Shown here: piece by piece, positions 39,401 through 48,309 of the stretch | How the letters are laid out: each line of letters starts with the position of its first letter | How positions within the stretch are numbered: the stretch's first letter is position 1 | Assembly: GCF_003989665.1 (NCBI RefSeq) | Contig: NZ_RZIJ01000008.1 | Span: forward strand, 62,001 to 126,000 | Length of the DNA stretch: 64,000 nucleotides | Reading direction: 5' to 3' | Source of the DNA: Azospirillum doebereinerae | GTDB lineage: Bacteria > Pseudomonadota > Alphaproteobacteria > Azospirillales > Azospirillaceae | Notes under the pieces: generated by a model | Seen by the model: only the letters and a program-made list of their open reading frames with translations | What the model was told of the DNA's origin: nothing | Databases searched by the model: none | Translations under genes and position numbers: made by a program

Positions 39401-40196
39401 GCAGCCGTCCCTGGCCCAGCCGCAGCAGCGCGAGGTTCCAGCGCGCCAACGGGAAAGCCGGATCGACGGCCACGGCCTGGAGATAGAGCGCCTCGGCCTC
39501 CGCCAAATGGCCTTGCGCGCTGCGCAGCAGGGCCATGTTCACCAGCGTTTCCGGGTCGCCGGGAGCCAGTCGCAGGGCCTCGGCGTGCGCGGCCTCGGCC
39601 TCGGCGAGTCGCCCGGCCTCCTTCAGCACGACGCCGAGGTTGGTCCACGCCACCGCGTCGCCGGAGTCGAGCCGCAGGGCGCGACGCAGCGCCTCTTCCG
39701 CCCCGGCGTGACGGTCGGCGGCGTGCAGGGCGGTGCCGAGGTTGGTCCAGGCTTCGGCGTAACCGTCGCGCAGGTCCAGCGCGCGCCGGTAATGGACGAT
39801 GGCTTCGTCCAGCCGGCCACGCTCCTGCAAGGCGCTGCCGAGGCTGTTGTGCGCCTCCGGATAGGCCTCGCGCAGCGCCAGCGCGCGGCGGTAGGCGGCT
39901 TCCGCCTCCGTCGCGCGCCCCTGCGCGTGTAGGGCGAGGCCCAGATTGGCGTGGTAGTCGGCGATTCCGTCGCGGCGGGTCAGCGCCTCGCCGATCAGCC
40001 GCGCCGCCTCCCCGTGATGGCCGCACTGGTGCGCCAGCACACCCAGCAGGTGAAGTGCGTCGGGCTGGCCCGGATGGGAGTCCAGGATGGCGCGGTAGCC
40101 CCGCTCGGCCCCCGCGAAATCGCCCGCGCGGTGGCGGGCCAGCGCGTCGGCCAAGGCGGCGGCCAGGGCGGTGGAGGGAGGGACGGGGGCGGTCAT
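36459..40196 (-). CDS. Giant TPR and glycosyltransferase-like tandem protein
   Basis: A 1245-residue protein built from two similar halves. Each half has a run of TPR repeats (about 10-275 and 590-915; for example AYPEAHNSLGSALQERGRLD) followed by a GT-B-like domain of the type found after TPRs in glycosyl/heptosyltransferase-like proteins (ILVWREQGLGDELLFGSVL and VLVWREQGVGDELMHSACY; ATSVGEMAGALGVPVWRFGG and GTSVAEMAGALGVPVWRIGH). No signal peptide or membrane segment. It may glycosylate a surface protein such as flagellin, but the acceptor is unknown. The second half carries an in-frame palindrome insertion at about residues 1059-1088. ATG at 40196 starts the ordered sequence. It is divergent from the chemotaxis operon. 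Confidence 0.85.
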   Translation of the reverse strand: MTAPVPPSTALAAALADALARHRAGDFAGAERGYRAILDSHPGQPDALHLLGVLAHQCGHHGEAARLIGEALTRRDGIADYHANLGLALHAQGRATEAEAAYRRALALREAYPEAHNSLGSALQERGRLDEAIVHYRRALDLRDGYAEAWTNLGTALHAADRHAGAEEALRRALRLDSGDAVAWTNLGVVLKEAGRLAEAEAAHAEALRLAPGDPETLVNMALLRSAQGHLAEAEALYLQAVAVDPAFPLARWNLALLRLGQGRLPEGQALYEARFASRRVQGGRDDLTLPRWDGRDPVTSRILVWREQGLGDELLFGSVLPDLVARAGHVTVECDARLVGLLARSLPGATVRAPTRAPTDADAQIAMGSLPGVLRRRLADFPTAAGWLRPDPARAAPWRDRLAALGPGLRVGICWRSQHRAGERKHAYTALKDWAPLFAVPGLTLVSLQYDDAGTEIAEAEARFGVRLHRWADTDLKHDLEAAAALTAALDLVVTVATSVGEMAGALGVPVWRFGGPGDWTALGTAVRPWFPAMRLWSARPGEDLAGVLGRIAGELRRLTPPVPALAPSPVPGLLAEARRLHDGGQWPEAEKIYQRILDLDVENAEALEGYGWLGQQAGRPDIAVTLLTRALAAEATAGRHKRRALAHQILGDLAAAEADWRAAAALAPGDVEVLGSLGGLLLGRGDAEGSALATTEALRHAPAHAGLHANLGLALQAAGRDGGRGLRRALALDPALAEGWNGLAALGVPETAERDARRALILRPGYPEALGNHGVALLALDRTGEAVASLRAALRARAEDGGTLANLALALERSGDGNAAGLVWWRTILLSPGGGTGWAGLADLRQRQGRLDAAMKAWSRALAVAPGRADWRYNAGNALHAAGRMAEADAAYRLAVETDPSLTLAAFNRGYAALARGDLEAGWAGLEARFASGQAVPDRRFRIPAWDGGDLAGRTVLVWREQGVGDELMHSACYADLIARAGRVIVECEPRLVALFARSFPTALVRAATADPVDADCHVAAGSLPLRLRGRLADFPARKGWLRADAGAVEAWRRVVAAPFSSPQDDPPLPGGERGQGAGGGNVHPLTIGLCWRSRFQTAGRSANYTTLDRWGPILTLPGLRFVNLQYDDCEAELAEAESRCGIAILRPGLDLLDDLDGAAALTAALDLVISAGTSVAEMAGALGVPVWRIGHAGEWTALGTGCRPWFPSMRLFSPPPGGTLDDALSAAGRALAHITRPERPRP
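36966..36992. repeat. GC-rich palindrome inserted inside a coding sequence
   Basis: CCCCCTCTCCCC (36966-36977) pairs with GGGGAGAGGGGG (36981-36992). It matches the core of the intergenic palindromes but lies within the TPR/glycosyltransferase gene, which stays open through it (encoded PPLPGGERGQGAGGG). The corresponding site in the first half of the protein lacks these residues. Confidence 0.75.
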
Positions 40197-40406
40197 GCGG
40201 TCGGCTGGGTTGCGGTCTCGGCCCACCCTTGGTAGCACGGTTCGGGGCTGGCGATCCGCCGCGAAAAAACGCTTCCCATTTCCCGTCTTCGGAACGCGAA
40301 GACCTGGACCCGAAGACTTGGACGCCAAGAGAAGACTGGTGCCCTGGTAAACAACCTGTATAATCCACGCAAATATACAGCCGCCTACCACCTAAGGGCA
40401 TATAAC

Positions 40407-40793
40407 GTGAGTAAGACTGCGATCATTGTTGACGACAGCAAGCTGTCCCGAATGCATGTGCGGGCGATGGTTTTGCGCCACAAGCCGGACTGGTCGGTGG
40501 TCGAGGCGGCGAACGGCGACGAACTCTTCCAGAGGTTGGGCGAAACCACCGTGGATGTCGCCATCATCGACTACAACATGCCCGGCGACAACGGAGTCGA
40601 GGCCGCGGGCAAGCTGCGCGAACTGCATCCGGACATCCACATCGCCATCATCACCGCCAACGCGCAGGACGCCGTGGTGTCGGGGATCCGGGCGCTGGGC
40701 GCGGCCTTCATGCCCAAGCCGCTGGACGAGGAGCAGGTCAGCCGCTTCCTCGCCTCCACCGCCCTGCCGCGCCGCCGCGCGCCGCAAGCGTGA
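40407..40793 (+). CDS. CheY-like single-domain response regulator
   Basis: A 128-residue receiver with Asp9/Asp10, phosphoacceptor Asp55 (AIIDYNMPG) and the conserved Lys in FMPKPLDEEQ. No output domain. It is the first gene of the chemotaxis-like operon; GTG start at 40407 behind AAGGG. A TATAAT at 40359-40364 is a possible -10, with a poor -35. It is one of two CheY proteins in the operon and may be the substrate of the CheC phosphatase encoded next. Confidence 0.9.
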   Translation: MSKTAIIVDDSKLSRMHVRAMVLRHKPDWSVVEAANGDELFQRLGETTVDVAIIDYNMPGDNGVEAAGKLRELHPDIHIAIITANAQDAVVSGIRALGAAFMPKPLDEEQVSRFLASTALPRRRAPQA

Positions 40794-40800
40794 CGCCGCG

Positions 40801-41466
40801 ATGACCGGGGCGGCCTTGGGCATGCCGCCGGAGGCGGCTTTGGACGACTTGGAACGCGACGCGCTGGCGGAACTCGGCAACATCGGGCTGGGCAAGGCCT
40901 CGACCGCGCTCGGGCGGATGGTCGGCGAGCTGGTGGTGGTGTCGGTGCCGTCGGTGGACGTGCTCCCGCTGGACGAGGTCGCGCCGTCGCTCGAGGCGGC
41001 GCTGTCCGGTCCGCTGGTCGGCGTGTCGGAGTCGTTGGGCGGGATCTTCGACGGCACCGCGCTGTTCCTATTCCCCGAGGCCGACAGTCTCCCGCTGGTG
41101 CGCGCGGTCCTGCCGCCCGACGTGCCGGCGGAGGACGCGGCTCTGCTGGAGGAGGAGGCGCTGGCCGAACTGGGCAACGTCGTGCTGAACAGCGCGCTGG
41201 CCCTGGTCGCCAACCAGCTGGGCGGCGGCATCGACACCGGCCTGCCGGTCGTCCGCCGGGGAACGGCCGGAGCGATCCTGGCGGCCTGCCGCGGCACCGG
41301 CGGTACTGTCGGCGGCGAGGATCTGCCTTTGCTGCACATCGACCTCAGGGCCACCGCGCAGACGATCGGTGGGCGTGTCGTGCTGGTGCTGGACGCCGGC
41401 TCGATGGGTAGGCTGAAGGCGTCGCTGGGCGGGTTCATCGGGCGCAGCAGGGCCGTCGGCGTTTAA
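40801..41466 (+). CDS. cheC: CheC-family CheY-P phosphatase, two active sites
   Basis: A 221-residue CheC/FliY-type protein. The family motif (D/S)-x3-E-x2-N-x22-P occurs as Asp20-Glu24-Asn27-Pro50 (AELGNIGLGKASTAL). It occurs again as Glu119-Glu123-Asn126 with a Pro 23 residues on (AELGNVVLNSALAL), so both dephosphorylation sites seem intact. It should dephosphorylate CheY. CheD, the usual partner that activates CheC, is not encoded nearby. It follows the CheY gene by 7 bp. Confidence 0.87.
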   Translation: MTGAALGMPPEAALDDLERDALAELGNIGLGKASTALGRMVGELVVVSVPSVDVLPLDEVAPSLEAALSGPLVGVSESLGGIFDGTALFLFPEADSLPLVRAVLPPDVPAEDAALLEEEALAELGNVVLNSALALVANQLGGGIDTGLPVVRRGTAGAILAACRGTGGTVGGEDLPLLHIDLRATAQTIGGRVVLVLDAGSMGRLKASLGGFIGRSRAVGV

Positions 41467-41565
41467 GGACCCGGTTTCAAGAAAGCGCACGAGGCAAGGC
41501 GCACCGGAACGATCAAGGCCGGAACGATCAAGAAGGCGCGCGTGCGCCGGGGGACACCGAGGGAC

Positions 41566-43548
41566 ATGGCACTCATCAAGAAGAAGCAGATCGACACCGC
41601 CCGCGCCATCCAGGACGCCACCGGCGCCGCGAAGGCGACCGCCGTTCCCGCCGCTCCCGCGCCCTCTCCGGCCGCCACCGGTTCCGGTGACGGGAATGCG
41701 GCCTCCGCCGCGCGCAAGCGAAACGACACGGCCCGCGCCACCGCCCGGCGCCGGCAGGCCGCCACCGAAATCGCGTCGGCCGCCGGGGAGCTGGCGAGCG
41801 GCGTCACCCAGGCCTCGTCGGCGGCGGAGGAGCTGGGGAAGGCGATGGAGCAGATCGCCGCCGGGGCCGAGGAGGCGGCGGGCGCCACCCAGCAGTCCCA
41901 GCGCATGATCGCGCGGGCCGTCGCGCTGGTCGGCAAGTCGCGGGTCAACGCCGAACAGGCGGTCATCCGGGTCGAGGGTCTGCAGGCCACCTTGAAGGAG
42001 GTCAGCGAGCAGATCCTGACCTCCATCGGCGCCATCGTGCAGACCTCCGAACGGCAGGAGGACTCGGTACGGCTGGTGCGCGACCTGGAACGCCACGCGG
42101 CGGAGATCGGGACGATCGTCCAGGGCGTCGCGGTCATCGCCGACCAGACCAACCTGCTGGCGCTGAACGCCGCCATCGAGGCCGCGCGGGCCGGGGAATC
42201 CGGGCGCGGATTCGCCGTCGTCGCCGACGAGGTGCAGGGGCTGGCCGACCGGTCGGAGCGCAGCGCCAACGACATCAAGACGATGGTCGCCGACATCCAG
42301 GAGGCGGTGAGCGCCATCGCCGCGGGCATCGTCGCCTCGTCGGACGCCGCCAAGGCCGAGGTGGTGCGCGGCCGCGCGGTCGTGGAGCAGTTGGGGACGG
42401 TGCGCGCCGACATGGCGAGCATCGCCGACGGCGCGCAGGAGACCATCCGCGCCGCGCTGGAGGCCGACCAGGCCGCGCGCGAGGCCCAGCGGGGCGCCGA
42501 GACCATCGCCGCCAGCGCCGAGGAACAGTCCGCCGCCGCCGAGGAGGCGCTGAAGACGGTGGACGAGCAGACCCGCGCCCTTGGCCAGAGCGAGCGCGCC
42601 GCCAGCCAGTTGGCCGAGATCGCCGACGAGCTGGAGGGCTCGGCCAACCTCGCCACCGCCGCCGACGAGCTGGCCTCGGCCGCCGAGGAGCTGTCCGCCG
42701 CCATCGAGGAGATCAACCGCGCCGCCGCCCAGGTCATGACCGCCATCGGCCAGATCGGCAGCGGCGCCCAGTCGCAGAGCGCCGCCACCCATCAGCTTGC
42801 CTCCGCCATCACGGAGATCGACGCCGCCGCCCGGCTCGGGGCGGGGCGGGCGGAGGACGCGTTCAACCGCTGCACCACGCTGGAGGCGCTGCTGGGCGAC
42901 ACGCGCACGACCATCGGGCAGTTCGCCGACGGGGTGGCCGGCGCGGTGGAGACCGCTCGCAACGCCGTCGCCCGCATGGACGCGCTGGACCGGCTGGGGC
43001 GGCGCATCGACAAGGTGGTGGACGCGATCTCCGTCATCTCGATCCAGACCGGCATGCTGGCGGTCAGCGGCTCCATCGAGGCGGCGCGGGCCGGGGAATA
43101 CGGGCGCGGCTTCACCGTGGTCAGCACCGACATCCGCAACCTCGCCCGCGACAGCGCGGAGAACGCCGAACGGGTCAAGGACATCGTCCGCGACATCCAG
43201 GATCAGGTCCTGCGCGTCCGCCGCGACATCGAGGAGGTCGCCACCGCCGCCACCGCCGAAACCGCGCGCCACCGCGCCTTCGCCGTGACGCTGGTCGCCG
43301 CCACGCAGGAACTGCGGGTGGTGACGGCCGGCAGCCGTGAGATCGTCGATGCCTCGGCCGAGGTGGCGACGGCCCTGCGCGAAACCCGGACGGGGGTGGA
43401 TCAGGTGGCGACCGCCGCCGCCGCCGCCACCGTCTCGGTGGCCGAAGCCTCCAAGGCCGCGCGCGAGCAGGCCAAGGGCGCCGAGGAGCTGGCCGCCGCC
43501 ATCGAGGAGATCGCCGCGATGGCCGACAGTCTGGCGGGCGTGGCTTGA
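41566..43548 (+). CDS. Soluble chemoreceptor-like protein with two signalling domains
   Basis: A 660-residue, almost entirely helical protein with no signal peptide or transmembrane segment. Two receptor hairpin tips are visible: about 187-230 ([31 protein letters not shown]), close to consensus, and about 487-530 ([31 protein letters not shown]), diverged. A Lys/Ala/Pro-rich N-terminus precedes them. It is the only receptor in the operon and is presumably cytoplasmic, like FrzCD-type receptors. ATG at 41566 is used. A 14-base direct repeat (CCGGAACGATCAAG at 41504 and 41519) lies just upstream. Confidence 0.88.
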   Translation: MALIKKKQIDTARAIQDATGAAKATAVPAAPAPSPAATGSGDGNAASAARKRNDTARATARRRQAATEIASAAGELASGVTQASSAAEELGKAMEQIAAGAEEAAGATQQSQRMIARAVALVGKSRVNAEQAVIRVEGLQATLKEVSEQILTSIGAIVQTSERQEDSVRLVRDLERHAAEIGTIVQGVAVIADQTNLLALNAAIEAARAGESGRGFAVVADEVQGLADRSERSANDIKTMVADIQEAVSAIAAGIVASSDAAKAEVVRGRAVVEQLGTVRADMASIADGAQETIRAALEADQAAREAQRGAETIAASAEEQSAAAEEALKTVDEQTRALGQSERAASQLAEIADELEGSANLATAADELASAAEELSAAIEEINRAAAQVMTAIGQIGSGAQSQSAATHQLASAITEIDAAARLGAGRAEDAFNRCTTLEALLGDTRTTIGQFADGVAGAVETARNAVARMDALDRLGRRIDKVVDAISVISIQTGMLAVSGSIEAARAGEYGRGFTVVSTDIRNLARDSAENAERVKDIVRDIQDQVLRVRRDIEEVATAATAETARHRAFAVTLVAATQELRVVTAGSREIVDASAEVATALRETRTGVDQVATAAAAATVSVAEASKAAREQAKGAEELAAAIEEIAAMADSLAGVA

Positions 43549-45170
43549 CCCGCGCCGGGACCGCAAGGACGGCGGACCCGTCGCCCGGAGAGGGGGGGCA
43601 GGCGGAGCGCCGGGGCGCCGGCCAGGGGGTTGGGGACACCGTTCTGGCCTTCGTCACGGTGATGGTCGGCGGGCTCGGCTTCGCCCTGCCGCTGGCCGAT
43701 GTGCTGGAGGTCGTCCGGCCGCCGGCCCTCGTCCGTGTTCCGCTGGGTCCGCCGGGGCTGGTGGGGTTGGCCCAATGGCATGGAACGCCCACGCCGGTGC
43801 TCGATCTGAGCCGGGCGCTCGGCCGCGCGGGCGGCGACGGGGCGGATGGCCGGACGGACGGCGGCGGCGTTGCCGCTCGGGTGGTGGTCGTGCGGCACCA
43901 GGGGCAGCCGGTCGGGCTGCTGGTCGACGGCATGGCCGGCATGATTCGCAGCACGGCCGACCGCATCGACGCGTTGACCGACGAAGAGGGTCTAGAGGTG
44001 GATTCCGGCCTGCTGGCCGGGGTGCTGCGCGACGGCGCGGTGACCATCCTCGACGCCGGCGCGCTGATCGACCGCCAGTTCGGCGCGGGCTGGCGCGCGG
44101 CGGCGCCGCGCGCGGCGGCTCTCGAATCGTCGGGCGGTGCGGCGTCCTCCATGGCGATGTCGGCCGCCGACGAGGCCCAGCTGGTGGTGTTCGAGGTCGC
44201 CGGCCAGGAATTCGCCCTGCCGGTGGAGCGCGTGCGGGAGATCCTGCCGAAGCCGGACAGCGTCACCCGCATGGCGAAGGCCAAGGCGCATCTGCTGGGC
44301 GTCATGCCCCTGCGCGACCGGCTGCTGCCGCTGGTGGGCTTGCGCGCGCTGTTCGGGTTGGGCGAGGCCGGTGAGGGCGGCGCGGACGCCGGGCGACGGG
44401 TGGTGGTGGTGCAGACCGATGGGGCCGACGCCTCGGTCGGGGTGGTGGTGGACGAGGTGCGCGACATCCTGCGCATCGCCCGTTCGCTGATCGACCCGGT
44501 GCCGCCGCTGCTGGCGCGCGAAGCCGAATTCGAGGATCTCGACGGCATCGCACGGGCCGATGGCGGGCGCCGTCTGGTCTCGGTGCTGTCGGCGGCGCGC
44601 ATGTTCCGCCACGGCGTGTCGTTGGGCGGGGAGGCTGAGGTGGCGACGATGGACGGTACCGGGGCCCGGACCAACGCTGGCGCCGGCGAGGCGGTGGAGC
44701 GGTTCGTGGTGTTCCGGCTGGCCGGGGCGGAATACGGTTTGCCGGTCGCCGCCGTGCAGGAGGTGCTGCGCCGGCCCGACGCCACGACGTCGCTGCCCAA
44801 CGCGCCCGATTTCGTGACCGGGGTGGTGACCCTGCGCGGCGCCGTGCTGCCGCTGATCGACCAGCGCCGGCTGCTGCATCTGCCGGCGGTCGGCGAGGGG
44901 GGCGGCGCGGGCGTGGATCGGGGCCGCGTCGTCGTGGTCGCCCAGGGCGAGGCGCGCGTCGGCCTGCTGGTCGACGGGCTGTCCGGCCTGCTGGCGGTGC
45001 CGGACTCCTGCATCGGTCCCGCTCCGGCGGTGTCGGAGGCGCAGCGGCGCCTGATCCGCCGGGTCGCGACCCCGCCGGTCGGGCAGGGGGCCGCCCGGCT
45101 GATCCTGTTGATGGATCCGGCCGCCCTGCTCGACATGGACCGCCTTTCCGCCCTGTTGGCGTCCGTGTGA
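43545..45170 (+). CDS. Triple-domain CheW coupling protein
   Basis: A 541-residue protein with three CheW-like domains in a row (about 32-180, 210-360, 383-535), each beginning with a strand pattern like [20 protein letters not shown] or [19 protein letters not shown]. Normal CheW has one. A three-headed coupler could bridge several receptor or kinase subunits and set array geometry. The TTG start overlaps the receptor stop (TTGA). The linkers are Ala/Gly rich. Confidence 0.87.
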   Translation: MTRAGTARTADPSPGEGGQAERRGAGQGVGDTVLAFVTVMVGGLGFALPLADVLEVVRPPALVRVPLGPPGLVGLAQWHGTPTPVLDLSRALGRAGGDGADGRTDGGGVAARVVVVRHQGQPVGLLVDGMAGMIRSTADRIDALTDEEGLEVDSGLLAGVLRDGAVTILDAGALIDRQFGAGWRAAAPRAAALESSGGAASSMAMSAADEAQLVVFEVAGQEFALPVERVREILPKPDSVTRMAKAKAHLLGVMPLRDRLLPLVGLRALFGLGEAGEGGADAGRRVVVVQTDGADASVGVVVDEVRDILRIARSLIDPVPPLLAREAEFEDLDGIARADGGRRLVSVLSAARMFRHGVSLGGEAEVATMDGTGARTNAGAGEAVERFVVFRLAGAEYGLPVAAVQEVLRRPDATTSLPNAPDFVTGVVTLRGAVLPLIDQRRLLHLPAVGEGGGAGVDRGRVVVVAQGEARVGLLVDGLSGLLAVPDSCIGPAPAVSEAQRRLIRRVATPPVGQGAARLILLMDPAALLDMDRLSALLASV

Positions 45171-46327
45171 GCGGTGGAGCGGACGGGGGCATGATCAAGG
45201 TTCTGGTGGTGGACGACTCGGCGCTGATGCGCCGGAGGATCGCCGAGTTGCTGGGGGCGGCGGGCTTCGCCGTGGAAACCGCGCCGAACGGCGAGGAGGC
45301 GCTGGCGCGCCTGCCGGTCTTCGACCCCGACGTGGTGACGCTGGACGTCACCATGCCCGGCATGGACGGGCTGACCTGCCTCGGCCGCATCATGGTGGAG
45401 CACCCCAAGCCGGTGGTGATGGTCTCCAGCCTGACCGCCGCCGGGGCCTCGGCGACGCTGGAGGCGCTGCGGCTGGGCGCGGTGGAGGCGGTGCAGAAGC
45501 CCTCGGCCTCGTCCATCGGCGCCATCGGCGAGACGCTGGTCGACACCGTGCGCGCCGCCGCCGGATCGCGCCCGCGCCGGGCGCGGGGCCTGCGCGAACG
45601 GTTGCGGCTGGCCCGCGCCCGCATCGCCGGGGAGGATTTCGCGGCCTCCGGGTCGCCGCCCGCCGCGTCGCCGGCCGGAGGATCGGCGGCTCCGCCCGTG
45701 GCACCGCTCGCGGCCGTGCCGTCCGAGACGGACGAACCGGGGATCGTGGTGGTCGGCGTCTCCACCGGGGGGCCGAGCACGCTGGAGGACATCCTGCCGC
45801 TCCTGCCGGCCGATTTCCCCTGGGCGGTCGTGGTGGCGCAGCACATGCCGGTCGCCTTCACGGCGACGCTGGCGCGGCGGCTCGACGAGATCAGCGCCGT
45901 GCGGATCGTGGAGGCCACCCTTCCCACGGCGGTGGAACCGGGGACCGTCTACATCGCGCGCGGCGGCGCCGACGTCGAACTGGTTCGGCGGGGCGGGCGG
46001 CTGGTGGTGACGCCGGTTCCGCCGGCGCCCGACGCTCTGTGGCACCCCAACGCCAACCGGCTGATGCGCAGCGCCCTGCGCCAACTCCCGGCCAGCCGGC
46101 TGATCGGCGTTCTGCTGACCGGGATGGGCAACGACGGGGCCGAGACGATGGCCGAGCTTCACCGGCAGGGTGGCCGCACCATCGCCGAATCGGAAGAGAG
46201 CGCGGTCGTCTTCGGCATGCCGCAGGCGCTGATCCAACTGGGCGGTGCCGGGGTCGTGCTGCCGTCGGAGCGGATCGCCGGGCATATGAACCGCATGGTC
46301 GCCGCAGCGGCGAAGCGGGCGGGATGA
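45167..46327 (+). CDS. cheB: Chemotaxis methylesterase CheB
   Basis: A 386-residue receiver plus methylesterase. The receiver has DDSALMRR and the phospho-Asp in TLDVTMPGMDG. The catalytic domain has Ser in GVSTGGPSTL, His in VAQHMPVAF and Asp in GMGNDGAETM. It demethylates or deamidates receptor glutamates when phosphorylated by CheA. GTG at 45167 overlaps the CheW stop; ATG at 45191 is an equally good start. Confidence 0.94.
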   Translation: MSGGADGGMIKVLVVDDSALMRRRIAELLGAAGFAVETAPNGEEALARLPVFDPDVVTLDVTMPGMDGLTCLGRIMVEHPKPVVMVSSLTAAGASATLEALRLGAVEAVQKPSASSIGAIGETLVDTVRAAAGSRPRRARGLRERLRLARARIAGEDFAASGSPPAASPAGGSAAPPVAPLAAVPSETDEPGIVVVGVSTGGPSTLEDILPLLPADFPWAVVVAQHMPVAFTATLARRLDEISAVRIVEATLPTAVEPGTVYIARGGADVELVRRGGRLVVTPVPPAPDALWHPNANRLMRSALRQLPASRLIGVLLTGMGNDGAETMAELHRQGGRTIAESEESAVVFGMPQALIQLGGAGVVLPSERIAGHMNRMVAAAAKRAG

Positions 46328-46361
46328 CGCCCCATGAAAAGGCTTTGAGGGAGGAACCGAC

Positions 46362-47006
46362 ATGGCGCTGGTGAAAGCCAAGAAGAACACCACGACCCCC
46401 TCGGAGCCGGGCCCGGCGGCCGATCCGGCCGCCAATCCGTCCACCGGCCCGCACACCGGGCTGACCGACGCCGATCCGGCGGCGCGGCGGCAGGCGGCGC
46501 GCGCGCTGGCGCAATCCCCCGCCCCCGGCGCCGTGCCGGCGCTCGCGGGCCGGCTGGTGGTGGAGGACGACCCCGGCGTGCGCGAGGCGATCCTGACCGC
46601 CCTGGTCCGCATCGGCACGGGCGAGGCCGCCGCCGCCCTGCTGCCCTTGCTCGACCGCGAGGACGCGGGCCTGCGCAACGCCGTGCTGGAAAGCGTCCAG
46701 CAGATGCCGGCGGCCGCCGCCGCCCCGGCGGTGCTGCCGCTGCTCGACCATCCCGATTCCGATCTGCGGATCTTCGCGGTCCAGCTTCTGGGCGCGATGA
46801 GCCACCCCGAACGCCTGGGCTGGCTGTCCGGCGTGGTGGAGCGCGATGCCCACGTCAACGTCTGCCTCGCCGCCGCCGAGGCGCTGGCCGAAACCGGCGA
46901 TCCCGCCGCCTTGCCCAGCCTGGAGCGGCTGGCGCTGCGCTTTCCCGGCGATCCCATGGTCGGCTTTTCCGTCGACGCGGCGCGCCGCCGTTTTCAGGGC
47001 GGGTGA
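46362..47006 (+). CDS. HEAT-repeat protein in chemotaxis operon
   Basis: A 214-residue protein with a disordered N-terminus (1-35) and about five HEAT-like repeats ([80 protein letters not shown]). HEAT arrays are protein-binding scaffolds. It lies between cheB and cheR with a GTGA overlap to cheR, so it probably acts in the same signalling complex, perhaps on the adaptation enzymes. It has no counterpart in standard Che systems. Confidence 0.82.
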   Translation: MALVKAKKNTTTPSEPGPAADPAANPSTGPHTGLTDADPAARRQAARALAQSPAPGAVPALAGRLVVEDDPGVREAILTALVRIGTGEAAAALLPLLDREDAGLRNAVLESVQQMPAAAAAPAVLPLLDHPDSDLRIFAVQLLGAMSHPERLGWLSGVVERDAHVNVCLAAAEALAETGDPAALPSLERLALRFPGDPMVGFSVDAARRRFQGG

Positions 47007-47890
47007 TCCACGGCATGGAGAGTTTTTCCGACGATTCGGACGCGGGCCTGCCGCCGGCCGATTACGCGATCCTCTGCGATTTCCTGCGGGAACGGACCGG
47101 TCTGTCCTTCACCGAGGCCAAGCGCTATTTCGTGGACCGCCGCGTCGCCGCCCGCATGGCGGCGGTGGGCGCGCGTGACATCCGCGACTACATGAACCTG
47201 CTGCGATTCCAGGCGTCGGGGGAGGAGCTGCAACGTCTCGTCAATGTGATGACGGTGAACGAGACCTATTTCTTCCGCGAGAAGTACCAGTTCGACTGCC
47301 TCGTCAACGCGGCGTTGGACGAGGTGGTGCGTGGACGGCCGCCGGGGTCGCGGGTGCGCATCTGGTCGGCCGGCTGCTCGACCGGGGAGGAGGCGTACTC
47401 CATCGCCATCATGCTGCTGGAGCATTGGCGGCGGGTCGATGATTTCGAGATCGAGCTTCACGCCTCCGACATCGATTCGACGGTGCTGGAGCGCGCGCAG
47501 GCCGGAATCTACGAGGAACGCTCGCTCCAGGGCTTGCCGGCGCATCTGCGGGCCAAGTATTTTCAGAAGGTGGGCTCCGCACCCGACCGCTGGCAGATCA
47601 TGGAGGAGCTGCGCGACTCCATCGAGTTCTCGCGCGTCAACATCACCGACCCCCAGCAGGTCCGCGCCTTTCGCGGGATCGACGTGATCTTCTGCCGCAA
47701 TCTGCTGATCTATTTCGACGACATTGGCCGACGGGAGGCCGCCTCGATGTTCCACGATGCGCTGGCGCCCAACGGCTTCGTCTGCCTCGGGCATTCGGAG
47801 AGCATGAGCCGCATGTCCTCCCTGTTCGTTCCCCGGCGTTTCCCCGACGCCATCCTCTACCAGAAGCCGGCGGGAGGGACCGCGCCATGA
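47003..47890 (+). CDS. cheR: Chemotaxis methyltransferase CheR
   Basis: A 295-residue SAM-dependent methyltransferase that methylates receptor glutamates. The N-terminal helical domain (about 15-85) ends in NVMTVNETYFFREKYQFD; the SAM site is IWSAGCSTGEEAYSIAIML; the IDVIFCRNLLIYFDD segment is intact. No TPR extension. The GTG start overlaps the upstream gene and the stop overlaps the next ATG. Confidence 0.95.
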   Translation: MIHGMESFSDDSDAGLPPADYAILCDFLRERTGLSFTEAKRYFVDRRVAARMAAVGARDIRDYMNLLRFQASGEELQRLVNVMTVNETYFFREKYQFDCLVNAALDEVVRGRPPGSRVRIWSAGCSTGEEAYSIAIMLLEHWRRVDDFEIELHASDIDSTVLERAQAGIYEERSLQGLPAHLRAKYFQKVGSAPDRWQIMEELRDSIEFSRVNITDPQQVRAFRGIDVIFCRNLLIYFDDIGRREAASMFHDALAPNGFVCLGHSESMSRMSSLFVPRRFPDAILYQKPAGGTAP

Positions 47891-48309
47891 CACAGCAGCC
47901 TCATGTCCTGGTGGTGGACGACGCCGCCACCGTCCGCGCCTACACCCGCCAAGTGCTGGAAAGCGACGGCTTCACGGTGGAGGAGGCGGTGAACGGCATC
48001 GAGGGGCTGGAACGCGCCTTGGCCCGGCCGCCCGACTTGCTGATCGTGGACGTGAACATGGTTAAGATGGACGGCTACGCCATGCTGCGGGTGCTGCGCC
48101 GGGATCCGGTGCTGCGCGACGTGCCGGCGATCATGGTCAGCACCGAAGCCAAGGACCGCGACCGCGAGCAGGCGCTGCTGGCGGGCGCCAACTGGTACAT
48201 CGTGAAGCCCGCCCGCCCGGACGCGCTGACCGCCGCCGCCCGCCTTCTGACCGGACAACCGGTCAAGGGGCCCGCGAAGGAGCCCGCCAAAGGGGAGGCC
48301 GCGCCATGA
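47887..48309 (+). CDS. cheY: CheY-like response regulator
   Basis: A 140-residue receiver with Asp11/Asp12, phosphoacceptor Asp55 (LIVDVNMVKMDG), Thr/Ser switch region (IMVSTEAKD) and Lys in WYIVKPARPD. A Lys/Pro/Ala tail (PVKGPAKEPAKGEAAP) is added. It overlaps cheA at ATGA and is the likely direct CheA target. Confidence 0.92.
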   Translation: MTQQPHVLVVDDAATVRAYTRQVLESDGFTVEEAVNGIEGLERALARPPDLLIVDVNMVKMDGYAMLRVLRRDPVLRDVPAIMVSTEAKDRDREQALLAGANWYIVKPARPDALTAAARLLTGQPVKGPAKEPAKGEAAP

